Shown here piece after piece: positions 1 to 7,692 of a stretch of DNA of 64,000 bases; position 1 is the stretch's first letter; each line of letters begins with the position of its first letter. Made by a program: the position numbers and the translations under genes. Under the pieces are notes generated by a model, which was not told the origin of the DNA, did no database searches, and was given only the letters and a program-made list of their open reading frames with translations. Origin of the DNA: Belnapia sp. F-4-1 (lineage in GTDB: Bacteria > Pseudomonadota > Alphaproteobacteria > Acetobacterales > Acetobacteraceae). The stretch is from contig NZ_KN676113.1 of the NCBI RefSeq assembly GCF_000802185.1, forward strand, positions 3,327,019 through 3,391,018, written 5' to 3'.

Positions 1-347
1 GAAGGCGGTCGACAGCACCGCCACCGCATCGCCGAGCGTCGCCCGGTCGGCGGTCGCGCCATGCGCCTGCTCGATGCCGGTCAGCAGCTCCTCGCGCAGC
101 GTGGCGGCAGCGGCGGCGCCGCGGCTCCGGTCGAGCCGGCGAGCAGGGCGAGGTCCACCGCACGCTGCGTATCGCCGCTGCGCAGCCCGGCCGGCATCTC
201 GGCGACGACGAGCGAGCGCTGCTCGACCGTCTTCCGCACATAGCCCGGCGTCTCGGCATTGGCGACGTTCTGCGAGGCCTGCGCCAGGCTGCGCTGGACC
301 GCGGCGAGGCCGCTGCGGGCGATGCCGAGGGCGAGGTCGAGGCTCAT
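1..347 (-). CDS. flgK: FlgK flagellar hook-associated protein 1, N-terminal part, apparent frameshift
   Basis: FlgK forms the hook-filament junction outside the cell. The N-terminus reads MSLDLALGIARSGLAAVQ and then SQNVANAETPGYVRK, the conserved basal-body rod/hook signature. The frame started at 347 stops at 81 after about 88 residues. A second frame continues beyond it to the window edge with plausible FlgK sequence (LDRSRGAAAATLREELLTG, then IEQAHGATADR). Adding one base near 135-145, for example making the GCC-GGC junction GGCC-GG, joins the two. The gene is therefore either broken or carries a one-base sequence error. It lies 16 bases after flgE and is probably co-transcribed with it. 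Most of the gene is outside the window. Confidence 0.85.
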
Positions 348-363
348 CGCTCAGCCCCCTGCC

Positions 364-1665
364 TCAGCGCCGCATGTTGATTGTGTCCTGCAAAAGCTCA
401 TCCGTCGCGCTGACGACCTTGGTATTGGCCGTATAGGCGCGCTGCGCGACGATCAGCTTGCTGAACTCGCTGGCGATGTCGACATTCGAGCGTTCGATGG
501 AGCCGATCACGAGCTTGCCGACGCCGTTGGAGGCGGCATCCGTCACCCGCGCCTCGCCCGATTCCGGCGTACGCATGAAGGCCTGGCCGTCGAGGCGTTG
601 CAGCCTGTCCGGGTCGTTGAAGGCGACGAGGGGGACGCGGGCGATGACCCGGCTCTGCCCATTGTCGTAATTCACCGCCACGTCGCCGTTGGTGCGCATG
701 CTGAGCGAGGAGAAGGCGCCGAGCGGCACGCCGTCCTGCGTCAGGTTGCGCAGGGCGAATTCCGAGCCGGCATACTGGGTCAGCCCCACGGCCTTGCCGA
801 ATTGCCCGAGCGAGAGGGATACCTCTTGCGGCCCCTGGCCGAAATCGACGCTGAAGCTCACCGCTGCGGGATCGCCCACGGCGTTGGTCGGCGGCACGCT
901 CATGGCACTGACCGCACCGAAGGTGCCGATGGTGCCATCCGCCACGGCCGGCGAGGCGCCCGCGCCGAAATTCAGCTCGACGGTGCGTGTCGTCGGGACG
1001 GTGTCGTCCGGTACGACGACCTCCAGCGTCCAGTGGTTGGTGCTGGTCCCCGGGCTGAACATGAGGTTCACCGTATGGAGCCTGCCGAGCGTGTCGTAGA
1101 GCTGCGCCTGGGTGGTGACGGCCGAGGTGGGCATGGTGGCGGGGAGGTTCGCCGCAAGGTCGATCTGCTTGGTGGCGATGGGATTGAAGACCTGCTGGTT
1201 CACCCGGATCGGCTCGATCGTCGTGCGGTCCGGGTTGCCGCCGGCATCGACCGGCCAGCCCTTCAGGTAGTAGCCCGAGCCGTTCGTCAGGTAACCGTCC
1301 GAGTCCCGCGCGAAGTCGCCGGCGCGGCTAAAGAATTGCCGCTCGTCGAAGACCGGCTGGCCGTTCACCGTACCCTTGGCTTGCGCCACGCTGAAGAAGC
1401 CCTGGCCGCCGATCGCCATGGCGAGCGGGTTCTCGGACTGCTCGATCGTGCCCTGCACCGTGTTGGTGTAGGAGGGCATGGCGATCGTCGCCCCCGGCAG
1501 GTTGTTCGTCTGGCTCGAGGAGGTGATGTAGGAGATGAAGTTGGTATCGACGCGCTTGTAGCCGACGGTCTGGCTGTTTGCGATGTTGTCCGAGATGTTG
1601 CCGAGCGAACGGCTCTGCGAGGTGAGGCCGCTGATGGCGGCGGTGAGCGAGCCGAAGAGGGACAT
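364..1665 (-). CDS. flgE: FlgE flagellar hook protein
   Basis: Structural subunit of the extracellular hook, 433 aa. The start MSLFGSLTAAISGL is followed by NISDNIANSQTVGYKR, the FlgE-type rod/hook N-terminal motif. The middle carries the variable hook domain. The C-terminus has SNVDIASEFSKLIVAQRAY and then VVSATDELLQDTINMRR, typical of hook/rod proteins. The start at 1665 is chosen because the conserved N-terminus begins there and GGAGG lies about 7 bases upstream. The open frame continues upstream but reads as low-complexity non-coding sequence. A sigma54-type element lies about 70 bases upstream (1737-1751). FlgK follows on the same strand. Confidence 0.95.
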   Translation of the reverse strand: MSLFGSLTAAISGLTSQSRSLGNISDNIANSQTVGYKRVDTNFISYITSSSQTNNLPGATIAMPSYTNTVQGTIEQSENPLAMAIGGQGFFSVAQAKGTVNGQPVFDERQFFSRAGDFARDSDGYLTNGSGYYLKGWPVDAGGNPDRTTIEPIRVNQQVFNPIATKQIDLAANLPATMPTSAVTTQAQLYDTLGRLHTVNLMFSPGTSTNHWTLEVVVPDDTVPTTRTVELNFGAGASPAVADGTIGTFGAVSAMSVPPTNAVGDPAAVSFSVDFGQGPQEVSLSLGQFGKAVGLTQYAGSEFALRNLTQDGVPLGAFSSLSMRTNGDVAVNYDNGQSRVIARVPLVAFNDPDRLQRLDGQAFMRTPESGEARVTDAASNGVGKLVIGSIERSNVDIASEFSKLIVAQRAYTANTKVVSATDELLQDTINMRR

Positions 1666-1736
1666 GGTCGGGCCTCCGTCATCCAGGAGCCGCGCCGCGC
1701 AGTGGATGCGGCCCGGCCTTCGTCGTGCCGGGCTTC

Positions 1737-1751
1737 GCAGGCGGCGTGCCA
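1737..1751 (-). promoter_or_regulatory. Sigma54-type promoter for flgE-flgK
   Basis: On the minus strand this reads TGGCAC-GCCGC-CTGC. The GG and GC dinucleotides have the -24/-12 spacing of RpoN promoters, and only the first T of TTGC differs. It points at flgE, with a predicted start of transcription near 1725. Sigma54 control of hook genes is established in Caulobacter. Its use here is inferred. Confidence 0.6.
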
Positions 1752-1781
1752 GCGCCGGGACGGGTCGGGGCAGCCGGTCCT

Positions 1782-1816
1782 GCCGCCTGCTCGGCAGGCT
1801 TTGCCGAGCAGGCGGC
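1782..1816. repeat. Perfect 15-bp inverted repeat between flgE and fliK
   Basis: The left arm 1782-1796 (GCCGCCTGCTCGGCA) is the exact reverse complement of 1802-1816, with a 5-base loop. It sits between two divergent sigma54-like elements. It could be a binding site for a flagellar activator or a DNA/RNA hairpin. There is no U tract on either side, so a simple terminator is unlikely. Confidence 0.7.
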
Positions 1817-1846
1817 GGAGCTTGCCGCCGCGATGGGCCTGGGGAC

Positions 1847-1862
1847 TGGCCCGGGCTTCGCA
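1847..1862 (+). promoter_or_regulatory. Sigma54-type promoter for fliK-flgD
   Basis: The sequence TGGCCC-GGGCT-TCGCA keeps GG and GC at the correct 10-base gap of an RpoN promoter, with mismatches at two consensus positions. It ends 30 bases before the fliK start at 1892. It pairs with the oppositely oriented element at 1737-1751. Confidence 0.5.
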
Positions 1863-1891
1863 CCGGGGGCGCGCCGCTGGACCGGACCGCC

Positions 1892-3441
1892 ATGGACCTC
1901 ACCGCCCTCCCGCCGTCACCGACGGCGCCGCCTGCTTCCCCCGCTGCCGCTGCCGGCAAGCCGCCGGCACCGAGTGATGGCGATTTTGCCGCCCTGCTGC
2001 TGCGTGCCGGCCAGGACGTGACCGAGCCTGCCATGCCCGCGGCGCTGGCGCCGGCCGGTCTCCCGCCGGTTGCGGTCCCGGTCGCCACGCCTTCCCCGGC
2101 GCCGCCCGCGGCACCCGGCCTGCTGGACCCCGCCCAACCCGGAACCGCGGCCGACGGCGGTTCCGAGGAATGGGGGAGGCCGGCGAAGCGCAGGATGCGG
2201 AGGCGCCCGATCTGGCGGACATGCCCCCGGCACTGGCCGCGGGCGCCATGCCGCTGCCCATCCCGCCTCCGCCACCCGTGCCGGCGATGACAGGGCTTCC
2301 GCCCTCGGTCCGCGCGTTCCAGGCAGGCACTGCCGCCGCGGCCGGGGCGGGGCGACCCGTCCTCGCCACGGCCACCGGCACCACCCCTGAGGCTCCGCCG
2401 ACGGCTTTGCCGGACGGAAACCAGCCGGATCAGCCCGCGATGGCCGAACCCTTCGGTGGCGGGATGCCTGCCGCCACCTGGCCGGAGGCCGGGGCGCCGC
2501 CGCGGCCGGCGCCGCGGGCCGGCCCGGCGCCCAGCCCAGCGTCCGACCCCTGGGCCGCCGCCGTCCAACAGGCTGCCGCGCCACCCGCCGCGGGTGCCGC
2601 GCAAGCGAATGCCGCGCCGCAGGAGCCAACCTCGGCCTCGCCGGACCCCGTGCCGGCCACGCCGCCGCCAATCCCGCGACCGCGTCAGGCCGCTCCGGAG
2701 GACCCGGCGAAGCCGTCACCCTCGCGCGACCGGCCGATGGCCCTCGCCGCCGCCATCGGCCAGGCCACGGCCCAGGAGCAGATGCTTGCCCCCTCGGACC
2801 AGCCCGCGCCGCTGCCCGAGCGGATCGGGCCGGAGCCGGCCGCTCTCCTCCCCGTACCGCATTGGCCCGCCGAGTCGGCGAAGGCGCAACCCGCCCCACC
2901 GGATCCGCTCCAGGCGATGCCACAGGGCCTGAGTCCGTTGTCCACGGCCCCCGCATCCACCGACGGCATTGCCCCGGCTGCCCCGGCCGGCACCGTGCCT
3001 GTCGCCCCACCGCCGCCGCCGGCGCGCCAGGTCGCGCAGGTGACGATCGCCCTTGCCCTCGGTCAGGGCCGGGCGCCGCGGCTCACCGTAGCGCTGGAGC
3101 CGGAGAGCCTCGGCCGGGTCGAGATCCGCATCGAGCGCGGGGCGGATGGCGATGCCGCCTCGGTCCGGGTCCTGGCGGAACGGCCGGAAACCCTGGCCCT
3201 GCTGCAACGCGATGCGCGGGAACTCGACCGAACCCTCGCCCAGGCCGGTGTCGTCGTAGCCAGCGGGGGAATGCAATTCGGCCTCTCCGGCGGGCAGGGC
3301 GGCGCGACGCAGGACCAGCGCCCGCAGCAGCAGGGCGGCGGGCAAGGGCGCGATCAGGGGGGAGGGCAGGCGCCGCTCGCCCTGGCCGGCCCGGTCCAGA
3401 CCACGCTCAACGCCCTGTCCATCCTTGATATCGCAGTCTGA
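1892..3441 (+). CDS. fliK: FliK flagellar hook-length control protein, apparent frameshift
   Basis: FliK is the secreted molecular ruler that sets hook length and switches export specificity. The Pro/Ala-rich N-terminal part starts MDLTALPPSPTAPPAS at 1892. The C-terminal Flg_hook domain is clear near 3030-3260 (LTVALEPESLGRVEIRIERG, then RELDRTLAQAGV). The N-terminal frame runs into non-FliK sequence after about 2170, while the C-terminal frame opens at the same place. One extra G in the G5 run at 2172-2176 would fuse them (EEWG-EAGEAQD). A shorter product starting at ATG 2170 is possible but would lack the N-terminal export region. flgD follows 13 bases downstream. Confidence 0.8.
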
Positions 3442-3454
3442 CGGAGCACAACCG

Positions 3455-4132
3455 ATGAGCGGCACCATCCAGGGCACCACGGGCGCGGGCGGAGGCGCCG
3501 CCGCTGCCGCCACCGCGACCAAGGGCACGACCGGCCTCGCCGGCGACTTCAACACCTTCCTCACCCTGCTGACCACACAGTTGCAGAACCAGGATCCGAC
3601 CAAGGCGATGGACACCAACGAGATGACGAACCAGCTCGTCTCCTTCGCCGGCGTCGAGCAGCAGATCGCCATGAACGCCCACCTGACCAGACTCATCGGC
3701 CTGCAGCAGGGCGCCCAGCTCACCACCGCGGCGCCGCTGATTGGCGAGCGGGTGGAGGTGGAGAGCAACCGGCTCAGCCTGCAAGACGGCAGCGCGACGC
3801 TCCGCCTGCCGGCCGCCGGCACGGTGCAGCAGGCGGTGATCCGCGTGTTGGATTCCGCCGGCCGCATCTTGCGCGAGGATACGGTGAAGCTCGGCAGCGC
3901 GGCCCGGGACTGGCAATGGGATGGCAAGACCAGGGCCGGCCAGCGCATGCCGGACGGCGCCTATGACTTCGCCGTCGCGGGGCTCGATGCGCAGGGCGCC
4001 GTGCAGCCCGTCACGGCGACGGTGGTCGGCACCGCGACGGCGGCCCGCCGCCCCTCGGGCGGCGACATCCAGCTCCAGCTCGGCGCGGTCTCGGTCGGCT
4101 TCGACGCGATGCGCGGCATCGCCAACCCGTAG
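3455..4132 (+). CDS. flgD: FlgD flagellar hook capping/assembly protein
   Basis: Scaffold that caps the growing hook, 225 aa. The N-terminal region contains DFNTFLTLLTTQLQNQDPTK and then NQLVSFAGVEQQ, the FlgD signature. A FlgD Ig-like/Tudor region follows (DWQWDGKTRAGQRMPDGAY). The start MSGTIQG at 3455 is preferred over an upstream in-frame ATG at 3425 because GGAG lies 9 bases before it and the upstream start is inside fliK. It is probably co-transcribed with fliK, the usual pairing. Confidence 0.93.
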   Translation: MSGTIQGTTGAGGGAAAAATATKGTTGLAGDFNTFLTLLTTQLQNQDPTKAMDTNEMTNQLVSFAGVEQQIAMNAHLTRLIGLQQGAQLTTAAPLIGERVEVESNRLSLQDGSATLRLPAAGTVQQAVIRVLDSAGRILREDTVKLGSAARDWQWDGKTRAGQRMPDGAYDFAVAGLDAQGAVQPVTATVVGTATAARRPSGGDIQLQLGAVSVGFDAMRGIANP

Positions 4133-4135
4133 CCC

Positions 4136-5050
4136 TCAGCGGGGCGGCGGCGCCGCCGCAGCCGGCTCGGCCGCGGTGCTCGGCGGCGTGCTCATCGCAT
4201 TGGCGACGACGGTGCGGACGCCCGGCGCCGCCTGCTCCGCCGCGGCATAGGCGATGTCGCCCCAGAGGCCGCGCAGCCGCCCGGTTGGCACCTCATTGAG
4301 CTGCACGACGCGGCCGAGCTCCTCGCCGTCACGCCGGCTGACGATCCACTGGATCTCGACGCGCTGCTGTGCCGGCGAGGCAGCCTGGACGATGACGACA
4401 TCGCCCTCCAGCGCATAGGCCGCCCCATCCGCCACGTCCTGGACGACGAAACCCTCATTGCCGAGGAATTCGCGCATCCGGCCGGCGAGCGCCTGGTTGC
4501 CGTCGCCCGTCGCGCCCTTCACGCCCGCGAGGCGGATGCGCGGCGGCCCGGCGGCGATGGATTGCGGGTCGGTCGACTTCCGCGCCGCCTCCACCTGCAG
4601 CAGCAGCCTGGCCAATTCGGGCACGGCCTGCGCCGTGACCTCGGTGAAGAGTTCCGGCGTCGGCTCGGCCCAGCGGGCGAGCGGCACGAGCGTACCCCGG
4701 CTTGCTGCCTGGACCTTCCCATCGGCATCGACCAGTCGGAAGCTCGGCAGCACCGCCTGGCCCTGGCGCTCGGCGGCGATGTCGACGCGCCAGTCGAGCG
4801 GCAGCGGCGCCGGCGTGGCGACAGCCGGGATGTCCTGCGCCTGCAGCGCCTCGGCCATCCTGTCGGCCAGGCCCTTCGCCCCCGCATCGTTCAGCAGCGC
4901 CTCGGTCGGCGGCGGCACGGCGAGGCGGATGGCGAGCGGCACGGCCAGCCGCTGTGCCTCCGCCCCGGGCCGGCCGCGGAAGGGCTGCGGCAGGTCGCCG
5001 CAGGCACCGAGCAGCAGCGGCAGGATGAGCAGCAGCCTAGAGAAGCGCAC
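4136..5050 (-). CDS. Predicted lipoprotein of unknown function
   Basis: 304 aa. The GTG start at 5050 gives an N-terminus RFSRLLLILPLLLGACGD, a short signal peptide with lipobox LLGAC, so acylation by Lgt and export are expected. The rest is soluble, rich in Ala/Val/Leu, and has a segment YALEGDVVIVQ followed by VEIQWIVSRRDGEELGRVVQ, a beta-rich pattern that might be a binding domain. I recognise no family. It is the last gene of the hldD-lgt-midA-pgeF group and overlaps the end of the tiny ORF at 5037-5105. It converges on flgD with only 3 bases between stops. Sitting in one operon with lgt is suggestive of an envelope role. Confidence 0.75.
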   Translation of the reverse strand: MRFSRLLLILPLLLGACGDLPQPFRGRPGAEAQRLAVPLAIRLAVPPPTEALLNDAGAKGLADRMAEALQAQDIPAVATPAPLPLDWRVDIAAERQGQAVLPSFRLVDADGKVQAASRGTLVPLARWAEPTPELFTEVTAQAVPELARLLLQVEAARKSTDPQSIAAGPPRIRLAGVKGATGDGNQALAGRMREFLGNEGFVVQDVADGAAYALEGDVVIVQAASPAQQRVEIQWIVSRRDGEELGRVVQLNEVPTGRLRGLWGDIAYAAAEQAAPGVRTVVANAMSTPPSTAAEPAAAAPPPR

Positions 5051-5105
5051 AGGCCACCATGATGGTAAGCAGCGTGAGGACGAAGAACTGGACCATGTAG
5101 GGCAT
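5037..5105 (-). CDS. 22-residue hydrophobic peptide
   Basis: ATG at 5105 opens a 22-codon frame, MPYMVQFFVLTLLTIMVACALL, ending TAG at 5037. It is almost entirely hydrophobic and could form one membrane helix. It begins 3 bases after the pgeF stop and overlaps the lipoprotein start by 14 bases, so it fits as a translated link in the operon. It could instead be only a translational coupler. Small size makes the call uncertain. Confidence 0.45.
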   Translation of the reverse strand: MPYMVQFFVLTLLTIMVACALL

Positions 5106-5108
5106 GGC

Positions 5109-5894
5109 TCAGACCGCGATGCCGATGGCCGAGAGCTGGTGCCCGATCGGCCCGCCCCCCGCCAGCGTGCGCCGGCGATGGCTGAAGAATGCCTGTTCGT
5201 TGGCCAGCGTGTCGGTATCGGCCGTCCCCACCACCGCCAGTCCCGCGGCGCGGAGCCGGGCGGCGCAGTAGCCGGCGAGGTCGAATTGCCAGCGATCCTC
5301 CCGCCGGCCGGGGGCGAAGTGCCGCGCATCCTCCGGGTCGCGGGCCAGCACGGCCTCGCGCAGGTCGGGCCCAACCTCGTAGCTCGCCTGGCCGATGCAG
5401 GGGCCGACCGCGGCCAGCATCCGGGACCGCGTGGCGCCGAGCCCTTCCATGACGCCGATCGTCGCCTCGATCACCCCATCCACCGCCCCGCGCCAGCCCG
5501 CATGGGCGGCGCCGATGACGCCCGCTGCCGGCTCGGCGAAGAGCACCGGCGCGCAATCCGCGGTGACGATGCCGAGCAGGACGCCCGGCCGCCGCGTCAC
5601 GACGGCATCGGCACGCGGCCCCTCGCCCTCGCGCCAGCCCCGCTCATCGACCTCGGCGACGGCGACGCCATGGACCTGCGTCAGCCCGTGCAGCGCGCTG
5701 GCCGGCAGGCCGAGCGCGCCGGCGGCGAGGCGGCGGTTCTCCCGCACCCGCGCCGGGTCGTCCTGGCCCGAGAGGGAGCAGTTGAGCGCCGCCCAGGGCC
5801 CCTCCGACACCCCGCCGCGGCGGGTGAAGAAGCCATGGCGCAGCCCGGTCGCCGCGGCGAGCACGGGGGTGGTGAGGTATTCGGCGGAACTCAT
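5109..5894 (-). CDS. pgeF: PgeF/YfiH family (peptidoglycan editing factor, laccase-domain) protein
   Basis: 261 aa from MSSAEYLTTP. Members of this family remove misincorporated residues from peptidoglycan precursors and also act as purine nucleoside phosphorylases. Visible motifs are HGFFTRRGGVSEG, the metal-binding segment VTADCAPVLF, AAHAGWRG and VGPCIGQASYEV. The His/Cys triad of the family (H in LHGLTQVHG, C in TADC, H in AAHAGW) is intact. The start at 5894 forms an ATGA overlap with the upstream methyltransferase stop, and an in-frame ATG at 5936 lies inside that gene. Confidence 0.9.
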   Translation of the reverse strand: MSSAEYLTTPVLAAATGLRHGFFTRRGGVSEGPWAALNCSLSGQDDPARVRENRRLAAGALGLPASALHGLTQVHGVAVAEVDERGWREGEGPRADAVVTRRPGVLLGIVTADCAPVLFAEPAAGVIGAAHAGWRGAVDGVIEATIGVMEGLGATRSRMLAAVGPCIGQASYEVGPDLREAVLARDPEDARHFAPGRREDRWQFDLAGYCAARLRAAGLAVVGTADTDTLANEQAFFSHRRRTLAGGGPIGHQLSAIGIAV

Positions 5895-6859
5895 GCTGGC
5901 TCGAAGCCCGGAGGAATGGCGAGCCCCGGATGACACAGGCAGAGCGCCTTGAACAGCCGCCCCATCCCCTCCGGCGCCACCAGCCGCTCCGCCCCGGAGA
6001 GGATCAGCCCGGCCTGGCGCGGGTTGGACCGCGCCAGGATCGCCGCCCGGCTCATCAGCCCGAGCCGCTGGAGGAAGAGCCCCATCGGCAGCGGCCCATG
6101 CGTGGCGGCGCCCGCCTCCCGCGCCGCCGCGGCCAGGGCGGGAAAGCGGACATGGGCGGTGATGTCGACGCTGCCCGGCTCGGCCAGTGGGTCGGCCCGG
6201 CCATGCGCGGCCATGGCCTGGAGGCTGTCGCCGAAGCCGGGCCCGGCCGGGCCGTAATCGAGGATCAGGGCCGCGCCCCCCTGCACCCGCAGCCGCCCGG
6301 CGAGGTGGCGGGCGATGGCGAGGCCGGCCTCGGACACCTCATGGATGGCGCCGTCCGGCGCTGCCTCGGGCAGGACAGGGGCCGCCTCGGCCGGCTGCTC
6401 GACGAAGCCGCCACCGGCGACGAAGCGCTCGTGCCAAGCTCCCTCGCGCCGGACGAATTGACGGATCGGCAGGGCGTCGAAGAACTCGTTGGCGATGAGG
6501 ATGGCCGGCCCTGCCGGCACCGCCTCGACGCGCTCGTGCCAGGCCGCGCCCGGCAGCCGCGCCGCCTGGGCCGCCCGCAGCGCCGACGAGGTTTCGATGA
6601 GGTGGACCTCTGCCGCCGACCGGAAGGCAGGCATCACCTCCGCCACCGCCCGCAGCGCATCCACCATCAGCGTCCCGCGCCCCGGCCCGAGCTCCACCAG
6701 CCGCACCGGCGCCGGCGCGCCCATCATCTGCCAGGTGACGGCCGCCCAGAGGCCTAGGCATTCGCCGAAGGCCTGCGAGATTTCGGGCGCCGTGGTGAAG
6801 TCGCCGCCGCGGCCGAAGGGGTCGCGCCCGGCGTAATAGGCCTGGGCCGCGCGGCCCAT
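5891..6859 (-). CDS. MidA/NDUFAF7-family SAM-dependent methyltransferase
   Basis: Family members methylate an arginine of a respiratory complex I subunit. Evidence is GGDFTTAPEISQAFGE near the N-terminus, VRLVELGPGRGTLMVDALR (SAM-binding), NEFFDALPIRQF and ILDYGPAGP. The family usually starts some residues before the in-frame ATG at 6859. Coding-like residues LSAPERLDRF continue upstream to a CTG at 6889 that overlaps the lgt stop, so the true start may be a non-canonical codon there. It is translated between lgt and pgeF, with a stop overlapping the pgeF start. Confidence 0.85.
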   Translation of the reverse strand: MGRAAQAYYAGRDPFGRGGDFTTAPEISQAFGECLGLWAAVTWQMMGAPAPVRLVELGPGRGTLMVDALRAVAEVMPAFRSAAEVHLIETSSALRAAQAARLPGAAWHERVEAVPAGPAILIANEFFDALPIRQFVRREGAWHERFVAGGGFVEQPAEAAPVLPEAAPDGAIHEVSEAGLAIARHLAGRLRVQGGAALILDYGPAGPGFGDSLQAMAAHGRADPLAEPGSVDITAHVRFPALAAAAREAGAATHGPLPMGLFLQRLGLMSRAAILARSNPRQAGLILSGAERLVAPEGMGRLFKALCLCHPGLAIPPGFEPA

Positions 6860-6885
6860 GAACCGGTCGAGGCGTTCGGGCGCGC

Positions 6886-7692
6886 TCAGGCCACCGCCTC
6901 CCGCCGCGGCTTCGCCCGCAGCATCAGCCAGGCGCCGACAAGGATCATCGGCACCGACAGCAGCTGCCCCATCGTGGCGCCGGCGAAGAGGAAGCCCAGG
7001 AAGGCATCCGGCTGGCGGAAGAACTCGCCGATGAAGCGCGCCACGCCATAGCCGGCGAGGAAGGCCCCGGCGACGAAGCCCCGCCGTGCCCGGATCGCCG
7101 GCTGGTGCACCAGCACCTGCAAAAGGATGAAGAGCAGCACGCCCTCCATGCCAGCCTGGTAGAGCTGGCTGGGATGCCGCGGCTCCGGCCCACCGGTCGG
7201 GAAGACCATGGCCCAGGGCACGTCGGTCACCCGCCCCCAAAGTTCGGCATTGATGAAATTCGCCAGCCGCCCGAGGCAGATCCCGATCGGCACCACCGCC
7301 GTCACCCGGTCGGCGAAGCCCAGCATGTCGAGCCGCTCCTGCCGGCAGAACAGGACGATGGCGACGATCACCCCGAGCGCCCCGCCATGGAAGCTCATGC
7401 CCCCTTCCCACACCTTGAGGATGTCGAGCGGATGGGCGAGGTAGTGGCCGGGCCGGTAGAACAGCACATAGCCGAGCCGCCCGCCGAGGATGATGCCGAG
7501 CGTCGTCCAGGTGACGAAGTCGTCGATCTGCTGCCGCGTCGCCACCTCGGGCTTCAGCGCCACCAGCCGGCGGGCCAGCCACCAGCCGCCGAGAATGCCG
7601 GCGATATAGGCCAGCGCATACCAACGGATGGCGAGCGGCCCGACTTGCACCAGGACCGGGTCGATGATCGGGAAGGGGATGGCGAAGAGCAT
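6886..7692 (-). CDS. lgt: Lgt prolipoprotein diacylglyceryl transferase
   Basis: Inner-membrane enzyme that transfers diacylglycerol from phosphatidylglycerol to the lipobox Cys of prolipoproteins. It is 268 aa, the family length, with about seven hydrophobic segments. Hallmarks are IRWYALAYIAGI, WEGGMSFHGGALG (essential His) and the signature GRLANFINAELWGR. HPSQLYQAG and the GEFFRQPDA region also match the family. It overlaps hldD by ATGA at its start. A lipoprotein that would be its substrate is encoded at the end of the same operon. Confidence 0.96.
   Translation of the reverse strand: MLFAIPFPIIDPVLVQVGPLAIRWYALAYIAGILGGWWLARRLVALKPEVATRQQIDDFVTWTTLGIILGGRLGYVLFYRPGHYLAHPLDILKVWEGGMSFHGGALGVIVAIVLFCRQERLDMLGFADRVTAVVPIGICLGRLANFINAELWGRVTDVPWAMVFPTGGPEPRHPSQLYQAGMEGVLLFILLQVLVHQPAIRARRGFVAGAFLAGYGVARFIGEFFRQPDAFLGFLFAGATMGQLLSVPMILVGAWLMLRAKPRREAVA

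Noticed and set aside
259-1977. Long open frame on the plus strand antisense to flgE
   Set aside because: Opposite to a clear FlgE. The translation is Arg/His/Asp-rich with no domain, as expected from high-GC antisense.
1666-2604. Upstream extension of the flgE frame
   Set aside because: Low-complexity sequence antisense to fliK. The conserved FlgE start and ribosome site are at 1665.
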